Source: Neoarius graeffei (lineage: Eukaryota > Chordata > Actinopteri > Siluriformes > Ariidae). Taken from it: a stretch of 64,000 bases of DNA. Location of the stretch: positions 66,935,154 through 66,999,153 of the forward strand of contig NC_083575.1 in the NCBI RefSeq assembly GCF_027579695.1, in the 5' to 3' direction. The position numbers and the translations under genes are program-made. This document shows, piece after piece, positions 48,126 to 63,300 of this stretch; position 1 is the stretch's first letter; each line of letters begins with the position of its first letter. The notes below the pieces were generated by a model. It worked only from the letters and a program-made list of their open reading frames with translations. It was not told the origin of the DNA and searched no databases.

Positions 48126-50955
48126 TGAGTATAGAGCAAGACCATGTTGGTTAACTGAGAGCAGTGCATCTGCTGTCTTTCTCACCCATATCAGCAAGAT
48201 TACACAGGGCCAGAAGGCAGACGTTGACAAGTGGATCATTCTCTGGGTACTGGTGCATAATGGCCACCAGCCTAGGGATAACACCACAATTCACCAACTG
48301 AGTTTGTTGCACCGCTGAGGATGGGATACAGAGACAGAACAGAAAGAGAACAAAATGTTAGACAGATCAATAGGGAAGATAGTGGGAGGTGATAAATAAA
48401 ACAAAAGAAATCAAGTACAGGAATGACAAGCTATAACAAATGACATTTGCAATGTAAGTTGTGTTGGGTATTTGTTTGTCTGCAATGAATGCTTGTCTTT
48501 GTCTATTCCTGAACAAAAGGCTGTTGGCTCAGGAACAGCTGTACTCACTGTTGTCAAAGCAGATGCGTCCGATGGCACGGCCGGTGTGCAGCAGCAGCTC
48601 CTGGTCTGGGCTGTTCAGTAAAGGCACCAGAGCAGTCACCAGGCCTGCCTGGATACATCTATCTCTTACAGCAGCTAAAATACCAAAACACACATCAAAA
48701 TGAGTCATTAGAAAAGACTAAGAACAAATAGAGCCACAAATGAAAGCCATTATATTTATTTAGACATTGCAAGGACTGCGGCGGCATGGTGGTGTAGTGG
48801 TTAGCACTGTCGCCTCACAGCAAGAAGGTCCTGGGTTCAAGCCCAGCAGCTGGCGAAGGCCTTTCTGTGTTGAGTTTGCATATCCCCATGTCTGCGTGGG
48901 TTTGCTCCGGTTTCCCCCACAGTCCAAAGACATGCAGGTTAGGCTAATTGGTGGCTCTAAATTGACTGTAGGTGTGAGTGGTTGTTTGTCTATGTGTCAG
49001 CCCTGCGATAACCCAGCAACTTTTCCAGGGTGTACCCCGCCTCTCACCCATAGTCAGCTGGGATAGGCTCCAGCTTGCCTGCGACCCTGTAGAACAGGAT
49101 AAGCGGCTACAGATAATGGTTGGATGGATGCAAGAACTGAGTTTTCCAAAAGGATCGCAGCACAAAGATCATTGTCAAATGGTACAGTGTGCAGCACAAT
49201 GAATGCTCTCTCTCCTAGTTAAGATGCTCTTAGCATTAAAAAGCTTTTGGGAAACTCACCCCTGATCTCTAGATATCAAAGATTTTGAGATGTTTGTGAC
49301 AGATGAGGTTTTGTCTCCTTTGCTATTCAACCAAGAGAATTGAGCTTCCAACTTCTTGAATTTACTGCTTATGTTCAATGTTTTGAATTTTAGCAAAACA
49401 ACATCCTAGTTCCTTCGTTGCAGTTTCAATGTGGCGTCACAGGACCTCAATTGACATTCTACCGTTCTAAAATTATAAATTGTTTCTTCACCTCATATTA
49501 GATGACAACAGATGCATATTCAATAATGCTTATGCTGTATGTCTGTATGTATGTACGTATGTACAGTATGTATATCCCCCAAGCTCTGGATTATGCTTGG
49601 CACGGTCGTGCAGTGGTTAGCACTGCCACCTCACAGAAAGAGGGTTCTGGGTTTGAATCTCATGTTTGACTGGGGCCTTTATGCGTGAAGTTTGCATGTT
49701 CTCCCCGTGCCTGCATGGGTTTCCTCCAGGTGCTCCGGTTTCTTCTGACAGTACAAAGACATGTGGCTCAGGTCAGCTGGTGACTCTAAATTGCCCGTAG
49801 GTATGAATGTGAGTGAAAATGGTCGCTTGTCTCTGTGTTAGCCCTGTGACAGATTAGTGACCTTCCCAGGGTGAACCCTGCCTCTTGAAGTCAAATGGGA
49901 TTGGCTCCAGCTTCCCCCGTGACCCTGATGGATAATATAATGGATGGATGGATCGATGGATGGATGGTACAGATAATGGATGGATGGATTATGCTGTCTT
50001 GGACAATAACCCAAAGATGAAAATGTATTATTAATAATGATGAATGTTGTTTCTGTTACCTTCTCTGGCCATTTCGGCCACCAACAGCGTCACCTGTGAT
50101 GTGAGCGAGCCTTTCTGTCTCAGAGCCTGGGCCAGCGTGGGCAGTATTCCACTGGAGGCTATCTGCTCTGCAGCACCGATTTCTAGGGAGAAAGCAGAGT
50201 ATTTTGTGTGTGTGCATAAGGTTGGCATAAATAATTTAACACATGGTTTTCCAGATGGCTGTGTGTTCTAGGTGTGTACTTGCAAAGGCTGAAGGACAGC
50301 CTTGTAAGTAGGCTTCAGTGCTCAGAGTATCCTCTCTTACGCTATAAAATCAATAACGTTCCTTTCTCTAAATTTCATGTGCTTACCCCATCTCTTTCAT
50401 CTGTTCTAGTCCTTGCTTCACACGGCTGCCCTGATTCCTAATTCTGGTCGTAGCTTCTCAGCAGGATATGGTCAGACTGTTGAATGATGGGAAAATTTCC
50501 TCAACCATACCGTACATTGAGGGGAATCTTTCATTAGAGTGGGTGTCCCAACTAAAATACTCCATCCAGTCAAGGAGGCAGGTCACACTGTCAGATCAGG
50601 CTGTGCTGCCATAGCAACATCTACATTGTGTTCTTTGGGGGAGTCTGGTTTTTCCATTTTTAGATGCATTTGCCAACTAAAATTACGAAGAGTCTGACAG
50701 GCAGTAACAACAAATTAATTTTCACCAGAGAAGAGTCGAAGGAGAAGAGGAGGGAGCAAGCAGAGTTTACAAGTGAGATTATGCTCTCTAATTTTTTCTT
50801 CTCTGTCTTTTTCTTATTCTTATTTCTGACGGTTTTTCATCTGTTTTTCAGTCAATAAATCCTGTCTTTTCTTCTAATTTGTGTCTATGTTAGTGTGTAA
50901 AAGAATAAGAAAAAACATTTTTCACTTTCTCTTGGATCTCTTTTCCTACAGTACT

Positions 50956-51027
<72 letters not shown>

Positions 51028-51255
51028 GACATGTACAAGTGGATTGTATGTAGTTGGCCCTTTGCTACCTACAGTAGTGGATTCCATTTATTCAAATCAC
51101 ACATTAGCTAATGAGAGCATTAGAATATAGCAGGTGTGCTGCTAAGTAGTGTGCACAAAAAACATATAATTACTTGTTATTACAATAAAACAATGCTGTT
51201 ATTGGTGTTGTTGTGGATGGATGGATCATGGATGGATGGACGGATGGATGGACGG

Positions 51256-51291
<36 letters not shown>

Positions 51292-52771
51292 ACAGCAAGG
51301 ATTACGATGTGTAAATAGATTCATGGTGGTATAGATAATGCTTGGATATATGGATAAATGAATGGACAGGTACAGTAGATGGATGATTGGATGGATTTAT
51401 GGTTGAATGGATGGATGTATAGACGGATATGAATATGTAGACTCACTCTTCTCCAATAAGACATTCAATAGGATGTCCACATGAGGCTTCAGTTCCTCCT
51501 CTACAAGTTCAGTGCTCACACTGATGGCATTCAGAGCCTCAGCCAGAGCATCTGAAACATGAACACAATACCAGAAAGGAAACCATTCAGTTATACTGGG
51601 GCAAAGACTTGTCTACAGACCATTAATGGAATTTATTTTACTTATTTTATTTGGACACAGCATCAGAATTATTCTTCAGTTGAGACGTTCACAGGTGTAT
51701 AGAATTACTGTTACACACACATCTTACATAAATTAATATTTTGAGGATGAAGGAACTGAGGCACATCTGGAATCTATTTTTATTTCACCACAGGCAATGA
51801 GTTTCAGTTAAATGTTACATAAGCTACTGCCTAGTTAAGTCCTTTTTTATGTAGGACCTTTTGTCATGCAGAACACAAGAGTATCTGTGTGGCAGGATTT
51901 ATGTGTATGACTGTGTATTTTCACTTACATGGTTCATTCAAGCAAGAAATGGAAGAAGTGAATTAATAAGCCGATTGTTCTGTTCTTCTGTATGCAATGC
52001 ACTGCAATGCATTTCCAATCCTCTGCCTTTCATTTGTTATTGATATTAATCAATGCACTTTTTCTATTTCCAGAGAGCACTAAAATGGAGACAGAATCAA
52101 ATGGAAGAAAGAGATGGAGAGCCTTATATGCTCAGGTTTGTTTTTTTTTTTTTTTTTTGTTTTTCCTGAAACCAAACCCAGCATATACGGTAATACAGAC
52201 AGAGCTGAGAAAAGAGAGAGAGAATATCTGCAAGAGAGAGAGTAATCACCTTGATAATCCCTGTTAAGAAGAATAAAAATAGAAATACAGAGTGCTGGGC
52301 TATTTCAATCCAGCCAAATTATAGCCGCAGACTCTTAGTATAAATATATAGATATCAAGCCGCCATGGTTAGACCCAAACACAGATCAGACAACTATGAG
52401 AATCTGGTGAAATGAGAACCTTAGGGAAATAAAACCTGAGTGGCAGAGATTCCCTGGGGTTCTCATTAGCTCAGGCAGCTTGCATGGCAACATGAAACAC
52501 CTTAAACAGTCACACAGAGGCTAAGTCCCAATTCGCTCTGGGGCGTGGTGCTCGGGACTTCATCACGTCCACTTGTAGAGCTCATCACATTTCAGAGCTT
52601 AAATATGGTCAGGTGAGGCAGGAGGTAAATCCAAGCATCTGTGGGATGTAGCTATCCTTTCTCATAACACAAAGCATCATATCGCCATCGGGCGGCACAT
52701 AAGCTCTTAATGATATCAGGACTGACTGACATAAAACTGAGGAGTTTTCGGTACTTACCCATATCTGCCAT
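36841..52771 (-). CDS. rap1gds1: Rap1 GTPase-GDP dissociation stimulator 1 (smgGDS), complete, 14 coding exons
   Basis: Coding exons in transcript order: 52759-52771, 51447-51551, 50060-50182, 48549-48674, 48186-48314, 46187-46312, 45769-45912, 45242-45373, 44529-44663, 44110-44235, 42051-42190, 40389-40515, 40026-40154, 36841-36968. All introns are GT-AG and all phases fit, giving 560 codons plus TAG. The start reads [15 protein letters not shown]. Armadillo repeats follow, with typical blocks such as [41 protein letters not shown] and [18 protein letters not shown]. smgGDS is a cytosolic armadillo protein that binds small GTPases with a C-terminal polybasic region (Rho, Rac, Rap1), chaperones their prenylation and promotes GDP release from RhoA/RhoC. 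Human forms are 607 and 558 residues; this gene matches the shorter, since no exon for the ARM-C repeat lies in the 234-base intron between 48314 and 48549. The C-terminal end ([20 protein letters not shown]) differs from the human one, so it may be a fish paralogue. Confidence 0.95.
38342..39008 (+). mobile_element. TTAA-flanked element encoding an N-terminal THAP domain (Kolobok-like)
   Basis: TTAA is duplicated (38338-38341, 39009-39012) and the ends are inverted AGTGCATATC. An ATG at 38665 opens [20 protein letters not shown] followed by [17 protein letters not shown]: the C-x4-C pair, FPKD and Trp of the first half of a THAP zinc finger. The second C-x2-H half is missing; the frame reaches a GT splice-like site (GCAG|GTAACG) at about 38834. 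Kolobok transposons use TTAA and vertebrate members carry THAP proteins (from memory), so this is read as a deletion derivative that keeps exon 1. Confidence 0.7.
39177..39554 (-). repeat. V-core SINE, copy 12
   Basis: Full length, flanked by GTCACAATAAT / GTCATGATAAT (39166-39176, 39555-39565). Confidence 0.9.
40744..41820. mobile_element. Tc1-type non-autonomous element between two (TA)n arrays, with SINE
   Basis: (TA)n at 40744-40812 leads into TACTGTGCAAAAGTCTGAGT, a Tc1 end. Element sequence continues to about 41755 and meets a second (TA)n (41756-41820), followed by a poly-T. It contains internal duplications (AGTACAAAAACA(T/C)TTTAGA twice). V-core SINE copy 13 (41029-41405, minus) lies within, with a 12-base duplication ATGAGACCACTT (41017-41028, 41406-41417). 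In a rap1gds1 intron. Confidence 0.75.
42193..42229. repeat. (CA)n array abutting a rap1gds1 3' splice site
   Basis: About 18 repeats. On the transcript strand it is (UG)n ending UGUUAG right at the exon 42051-42190. A similar (UG)n with UUUACCCAG lies at 40161-40184, before exon 40026-40154. Confidence 0.9.
42231..43205. other. rap1gds1 intron with (TTA)n
   Basis: (TTA)n at about 42818-42858; otherwise AT-rich with no recognised element. Confidence 0.5.
43206..44015 (-). mobile_element. Tc1-type fragment with a type C SINE inside
   Basis: Matches the left half of 54890-56388 (CAACCCTGTTTCCAAAAAAG; GGGACAGGGGCATGTTTACC). The minus frame shows [20 protein letters not shown] with the second catalytic Asp region. 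The type C SINE occupies 43238-43427. The right half is missing. Confidence 0.7.
46401..48122 (+). mobile_element. Near-intact Tc1-like transposon in a (TA)n array
   Basis: The element is 46466-48075, 1610 bases, with inverted repeats of over 200 bases starting CAGTGGTGCTTGAAAGTTTG; (TA)n lies on both sides. The transposase starts at ATG 46833 and would span 340 codons to TGA 47855. The HTH ([20 protein letters not shown]), GRPTK linker, [14 protein letters not shown] and [11 protein letters not shown] are all present. The only break seen is one TGA at 47634-47636, where Trp is expected (VLE-W-PSQSP). Closely related elements are known from lampreys and many fishes and have been linked to horizontal transfer. 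It is antisense to rap1gds1, with the nearest exon about 65 bases from the array. Confidence 0.93.
48778..49129 (+). repeat. V-core SINE, copy 14
   Basis: Plus orientation with short core deletions (near 48882 and 48975). Confidence 0.85.
49137..49262. mobile_element. Short MITE, second copy
   Basis: Shares CGTAGCACAAAGATCAT-type sequence and the end CTTTTGGGAAACTCACCCC with 20651-20775. The left end is eroded. Confidence 0.55.
49598..49985 (+). repeat. V-core SINE, divergent copy 15
   Basis: Flanked by GGATTATGCT (49588-49597, 49986-49995). The head reads GGCACGGTCGTGCAGTGGTT and the core differs more from the consensus than the others, so it is an older subfamily. Confidence 0.8.
50183..51446. 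other. rap1gds1 intron with tetranucleotide arrays
   Basis: Contains (CT)n(CTAT)n at 50960-51027 and (GGAT/GGAC)n at 51214-51293. No transposon is recognised. Confidence 0.6.
51552..52758. other. First coding intron of rap1gds1
   Basis: Only a poly-T (52140-52160) stands out. Confidence 0.4.
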
Positions 52772-53329
52772 GGTTTCTGGTTGCCTGGTTGTTCCTCGGT
52801 GTCTCCCTGTCTCTATCCCTGCTTGTAGTCGCAGTTCCGTGTGGATTGTGTGTGTGTTTGTGTGTGTGACGACAGAAACACCCCTCCTTCAGGCAGGACA
52901 GCAGACTCCAGCCTCAAGAATGTCTTGAGTCAGCACCCGGCTTTGGACACACTCGCTGGTCTGTTCCATTGATGAATAAATGTGCATTCTTACATCATGT
53001 CACACACTCTTTGCCTTTAATCTCTCCACCTTTCCATGCTTTTATACCATTTTTATTCACCATCCCTCTTCCACACCAACACACACTCTCTCTCACTCTT
53101 TGGCAATCCCTCCCCCTCCACTCTCGTCGTCTTATTCGAAGACAGGCTCTCCCACCCTCTCATGCTCCTCATGATACGCTCTAAATCCTAAAGCTGCATA
53201 AAGCTCATCAGTTGACAATTAGCCTGCGGGTGACGCTGGATCTGATACACAGCCTTTACAGACTCAGCAGTGATCCTCATCACTGATTCATTTCCCTGCA
53301 TTTTTTTCTCGATTACAAAACAGCAGCAG
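52772..53329. other. rap1gds1 5' UTR and upstream region
   Basis: The 5' UTR must begin here or be split further upstream; there is no TATA box or CpG island that I can point to. (TG)n at 52849-52868. Confidence 0.35.
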
Positions 53330-54470
53330 TTAAAGCAACATTAGGTAGAAAATTTTACCTTAAAATATCAACTTCAAAATCATTTTCATGGTACAATGAC
53401 TTGTAATAGGGAGAATGGCTTGTTTTCCAGCTCAACTCCATGCCTGATTTGCTGGTTACAGCACTGGTGAGCTTCCCGGAGAGAGCTTTCGCGAGAACTG
53501 ACCTCTCGCAAGAACTGTGTATGGCTTTACAGTACCATGTTACACACCAACAACTATGGAGTATTCAGCTAGCTAATAACTACAAAAAGAATCTAGATTG
53601 GTATTCTCAATACAGACATCATGGCAAAAGAGAGAGTGGCTGAGCAAGAGACTGGACAAGAATAAATCTTAGACTGGCTTTTACTTTTTGGTGAGAATGA
53701 AGAGAGATAAAAGGCTGCAAAACAGATGCTGAGCTGGGCTTCTTTCTGTTAGACTAGTACATAATATTACATTAGCTTCCTTGCTCTAGCTTATGTTGTT
53801 TCACTTGCTTGATTTATGGCCGTATTAGCAAAGTTGTTGATTCGCTAGTCTTTGATCATAAACCAAGTCAGCCCATTTCAACAGAGGTTTAGATGCTACC
53901 TACTGTACATCTCGAGGTAATGTTAGCAAGCTTGCTAGATAACATTCGGACATTGATACTGGTAATAAGTGCTCTTGCATTGGTTGTTGTCGAGAATTGT
54001 CGGCTTGTTTGCCACCCAAATTTGGATCACTTTGTGCCGGGGCATCCAGGTTTTGTAAGGTTAATTTAGTTGACTAGTTAGATATGTTAGTATCGTGGTT
54101 CTGGTTATGTTAGCTTAGCATGCTACTATTTTGAGTTGTGTGCAATATTTGTGCAAACTAAATTTTGACTAACGCATGTTTACTTCAAGACATAAGTTTT
54201 CAAGACATAACATAGTTATGACACTGAGTTTTTGAGATCATTTCCAAGGCTTTTTTTTTCTTCTGAATTTGTGACATCTTTAACTTGGAATTTCTGACTT
54301 TTTAATCTCAGGATTTTTAGGTTTTTATCGCACATTTATGACTTTATCATCTCACAGAATTTCTGAGTTTTTTCTCGTAAATTTTCAACTTTAATCTCAG
54401 AGTTTCTTCTCAGAATATTACAGCGCCAGCTCCATTTTTTTCCAATAATGGCCCTAATATGACATCATAG
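53330..54470 (+). mobile_element. TTAA-type element with first-exon remnant, copy 2
   Basis: It begins TTAA-AGCAACATTAGGTAG and follows copy 1 (9560) closely to about 54000. The exon-1-like frame starts near 53621 (MAKERVAEQETGQE, then stop) and GCTGGGCTTCTTTCTGTTAG corresponds to the L-G-F-F-L-L block. The right end is uncertain. Confidence 0.55.
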
Positions 54471-54889
54471 CTTACCCTCAAAAATGAAACCGAAAAGAGA
54501 GAAAATTGTCTTATTATTAGGTTGTTGGTTTTTTTATTTTCACACTTCAAAACTTTGTCCACTGCCATCTGTGCAGAGTGTGAAATTGCTCTTCTCTGTT
54601 TTGATAATGCTGTGACAGTGCAAAAGCTTATGTCCATCTAACTATGGCTAAACAACTTAAACTCAAAGTCTGTTATTCACTGTGTGAAGAAATCACACTT
54701 AATTAACAAGGTTTTCGACATCTTCAGATAGAAGGACTGCATTTTCTGCTGAGTGTGTTAAATCTTGCCAAACATGACCTTTGTAGTCAAGGCAAGGGTA
54801 AAAATTAGTCAAAATAAAAACATTTCTTCCCACCATTTTGGTAAAATATATTTGTTTTCTTAATGTACAGATGTCAAAGTATATTATTA
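54471..54889. other. Intergenic, nothing recognised
   Basis: No supported feature. Confidence 0.4.
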
Positions 54890-56388
54890 CAACCCCGTTT
54901 CCAAAAAAGTTGGGATGCTGTGTAAAATATAAATGCAGGATGTGATGATTTTCAAATCATAAAAACCCTATATTTCATTGAAAGTAGTACAAAGACAACA
55001 TATCACATGTTGAAAGTAAGAAATTTTATGGTTGTTTGATATATGCTCATTTTGAAATTGATGCCAGCAACATGTTTCAAAAAAGTTGGGACAGGGGCAT
55101 GTTTACCACTGTGTTTTATCACTTCGTCTTTTAACAACAGTCTGTAAACATTTGGGAACTGAGGAGACCAATTGCTGTAGTTTTGAAAGTGAAATATTGT
55201 CCCATTCTTGCCTAATATACAATTTCAGTTGCTCATCAGTTTGGGGTCTCCTTTGTCATATTTTGCACTTCATAATACGCCAAATGTTTTCAATTAATGA
55301 CAGGTCTGGACTGCAGGCAGGCCAGTTTAGCACTCAGACTCTTTTACTACAGAGCCATGCAGTTGTAATGCGTGCAGAATTTGGTTTGGCATTGTTTTAC
55401 TGAAATAAGCCTTCCTTGAAAAAGACATAATCGGGATGGCAGCATATTTGCTCCAAAACCTGTATATATATTTCAGTATTAATAGTGCCTTCCCAGGTGT
55501 GCAAGCTACCCAAGTCATGTACACTAATGCCCCCCAAAACATTACAGATACTGGCTTTTAAACTGTATGCTGATAACAAGCTGGACGGCCGCTCTCCTCT
55601 TTAGCCCATAGGATGCGGTGTCTGTGCTTTCCAAAAGGAATTTCAAATTTCGATTCCCTCAGTCCATCATAAATGAGCTCGGGCCCAGAGGAGATAGTAG
55701 TATTTTTGAATATTCTTTATATATGGTTTTGTCTTTGCATAGTAGAATTTAATGCATTTGTGGATGCAGCAATAGACTGTGTTCACAGACAGTGGTTTTT
55801 GTAAATGCTCCTGAGCCCATGCAGTGTCTATTTTTAATGCATTGTCGCCTGAGGGTCCAAAGATCAGCATTCAGTGTTGGTTTTTGGCCTTATTCCTTGC
55901 ATACAGAGATTTCTCCAGATTCTCTGATTCTTTTAATGATATTATGTAGCCAAGATGATGTAATCCCCAAATTATTTGCAATTTTACGTTGAGGAACGTT
56001 ATTCTTATATTGTTGTACTATTTTCCCACACAGTCTTTCACAGAGCACTGAACCCCTCCCTATCTTTACTTCTGAGAGACTCAGCTTCTCTGGAATGCTC
56101 CTTTTATATACCCAGTCATGTTCCTGACCTGTTGCCAATTAACCAAGTTAGTTGTGAGATAGTCTTTTTTTTTTAGCATTGCACAGCTTTTCCAGTCTTT
56201 TGTTGCCTCATCACAGCTTTTCTGTAATGTGTTGCTGGGATTAAATTCAGAATGAAAAATATTTTTCATATATTTTTCAAAAAACAATAAAATGTATCAG
56301 TTTCAACATTGCAAATGTTGCAAATCATAGCATTATCTTTTTAATTACATTTTCCACAGCATCCCAACTTTTTTTGGAAGCAGGGTTG
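54890..56388 (-). mobile_element. Tc1-type transposon, complete ends, decayed transposase
   Basis: Inverted ends CAACCCCGTTTCCAAAAAAG / CAACCCTGCTTCCAAAAAAA beside TA. On minus the N-terminal HTH region is legible (SLSEVKIGRGSVLCERLCGK, VPQRKIANNLGITSSWLHNI), as is a later ILKYIYRFWSKYAA-type block; the frames are interrupted many times. The right end touches the (TA)n array that precedes the Tigger element. Confidence 0.85.
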
Positions 56389-60300
<3,912 letters not shown>

Positions 60301-63300
60301 TAGTTGATTGTTTAATTTCTTACTTGTACAAATAACCTACGGGTAGATGGAGCTCGTCAGCCATGGAAGGCAGTCTGTCTAGGGGAAGGAAAACCCTGAT
60401 TTCAAACCTGGGTAGATGGAGCTCGTTAGCCTTGGCAGGCAGCCCGTCTACGGGAAGAATAACCCTGACTCCAAACCACCAGCTACTCTCTACACATTTC
60501 ATAGCCATGACTAAATGGCTGCAGTTCAGTCGTGGCCAGGATGTTATGTTCTACATCCCTCCTGGCAAAACGCGGCTGAACCGGGAGGGAGGTCACGGAG
60601 CTTGAGCAACCCACGGCTTCTGTCTAACTTCTTCCTCACCTTCTGCCTTTCTTGCCCAGGACTCAATGGCTTTATCTTTCTTGTTCACCAAAGACTTGCG
60701 GTGATGGGCGAGTGACAACAGCGGCAGGTGTAAGATGGCACTGGGAGCCGCTAGCCACGGACCTGCATGCAAGCGGTCAGGACTGGATGGTCGCTCTCTA
60801 CTCACTTGAGGCAAGGGTAGGGTTCGGCAGCCATCCTGGCGACGGAGCAGCCCTTTTTCAGAGTCAGCACTGCTCCCCCTCGCGGGGGAAGTGTCTAGAA
60901 AAGGTGACCTAAAGAAAGCTTGTCTCAGCCCATCCTGCCAGCACACCGCAGCTGGCTGGACATCGAACTACATGGTCGAAACCAGAGACAATACGCATCA
61001 AAACATACAAGACCCACTCACAAGAAGTTTACGCTTTGTGTTGGAGCCTGGAACGTCAGAACCCTGATGGACAGGAAGGACTCTGACAGACCAGAACGTC
61101 GCACAGCCCTGGTAGCACGTGAACTACAACGGTACAGCATTGACATTGCTGCCTTGAGCGAAACACACCTGGCAGACACAGGGGAGGTTATTGAGATTGG
61201 TGCTGGATACACCTTCTTTTGGTCAGGAAAGTGTCGTGACAAGCCCAGAGAAGCAGGAGTTGGCTTCGCCATCTGCACCTCACTTGTGAGGAACCTAGAA
61301 ACCCTTCCCAGAGGAGTCAATGACCGCCTTATGGTGATGAGATTACCCCTGAAAGGGAAGACGCAGCTGACGCTCATCAGTGCATACGCTCCCACCATGA
61401 GCTATGCACAAGAGCAGAAAGAACAATTCTATGAGAAACTTGCACTTTTGTTACACACTGTACCCAAACACGACAAGTTGTTGCTAATGGGAGACTTTAA
61501 TGCTCGTGTGGGCAGTGACTTACAATCATGGCCAGATGTCATAGGATCACATGGTATGGGGGGGAAAACACAAATGGTCAGATGCTCCTCACACTCTGTT
61601 CTGAGCATGGCCTCACAGTTACCAACACCCTGTACCAGCTACTGGACATCCATAAGGCCACCTGGATGCACCCCCGTTCAAAGCATTGGCACCAAATTGA
61701 CTACATAATAACAAGACGGAAAGACATTCAGGATGTGCGCATTACAAGGGCAATGAGAGGAGCTGACTGCTGGACTGATCACATGCTGCTGCGATCAAAG
61801 CTCTCCTTCTCTACTGCCAATGCACATTGTACACACAGGAGGAGAAAAGACAACGTCAAGAAAAAGCTTGATGTCCTGCAGCTCTCTCAACTTGAAATAA
61901 GAGTTGCTAGCAACAAACCTTGGGGAACAGATTAAGAAACTGCCCGCTGAAAGCGACCCAGAGAAAGTATGGGGAAGCTTTCGCATTGTACTATATGACA
62001 CATCTGAACTCACATTAGGTCATGCAAAACACAAACACCAGGACTGGTTTGACAACAGCAATGAAGAGATTACCAGCCTCCTCAAGTCAAAGCAGGAAGC
62101 TTTCATTAGATGGCTAAATGACAAGAACTCTACCGCAAAGCATGACCACCTGAAGCACCTCAGGAGTAAAGTCCAAATAGAACACAGATGAATGAAGGAC
62201 AAATGGTGGGAGTCCAAGGCTGCAGAACTACAACAGTATGCAGATGAACACAACACAAGAAAGTTCTTTGCAGGTCTGAAGGCTGTGTATGGTCCCTCTT
62301 CCAATGCTATGGCAACTGTCCGTTCAGCTGATGGCACCCTCCTCACAGAGAAAAGTGACATAAGCGCTGGAGACAACACTTCAGTCAGCCGCTCAATAGA
62401 CCCTCCAATATTGACCAACACGTAATTCAGGATATGCCACAGCGTCCACTTATGGCATTCCTGGATGACCCTCCCAGTCTGGAGGAAACCGAGAAGGCCA
62501 TCAAGCAGCTTGTAGAACCAGAGCAGGTGGGTGGAGCACAGAAGCACAGCAGGCCAGAACTGACTTCTCAGAAACTCTTTTATTTTTAATGTGTGGCTTT
62601 TCAGCTCATTCAGTCTCTCACACATGCATTTGGGTCAGGAGAGAGCTCCCTTTCTCTGCTCTCTCTCAGGGCGCAGTCACTGGGGAAGACACACAAACAC
62701 AGGTTAACTCACATCAGGTGCAGTGATTCTGACACTTACCTTCCCTGACTCCGCCCTCCATTCACAGACTGACACTTGACCATGCCCCCGCTGCCACACA
62801 GCTCCAAGGAGGAAAAGCACCAGGGCCAGATGGCATACCACCCGAGGTTCTCAGGGAAGGAGGGGAAGCTGTCACAGCCAAGCTGACAGAACTGATGCAA
62901 ATGTTTTGGGAATGGGGTCGGTACCACAGGACTTCAAAGATGCTAACATCATTCACCTTTATAAGCACAAAGGAGATAGAGCATCATGTGACAAAAATAG
63001 GGGCATCTCACTGCTGAGTGCTGCAGGGAAAGTCATGGCCCACATTGTCCTCAACCACATTACACAACACCTGCTGGATGACGTGGTGTCTGAAAGCCAG
63101 TGTAGCTTCACAAGAAACAGGGAAACCATCAACATGATATTCACACTTCGCCAAATCCAGGAAAAGTGCCATGAACAGAATCAGAACCTGTACATTATGT
63201 TTGTGGACTTAACAAAGGCGTTTGACGCAGTCAGTCGAAAGGGCCTGTGGTCTATCCTGTCTAAACTGGGCTGTCCCTCAAAGTTTGTCAACATCATCAG

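Noticed and set aside
50664-50858. A small membrane-protein-like frame ([19 protein letters not shown])
   Set aside because: A T-rich intron stretch of rap1gds1 that gives Phe/Leu runs; no other support.
62524-62757. Reading the insert in the LINE as a viral LTR
   Set aside because: Only a poly(A)-like signal supports it; no paired repeat or internal region is seen, so the origin is left open.
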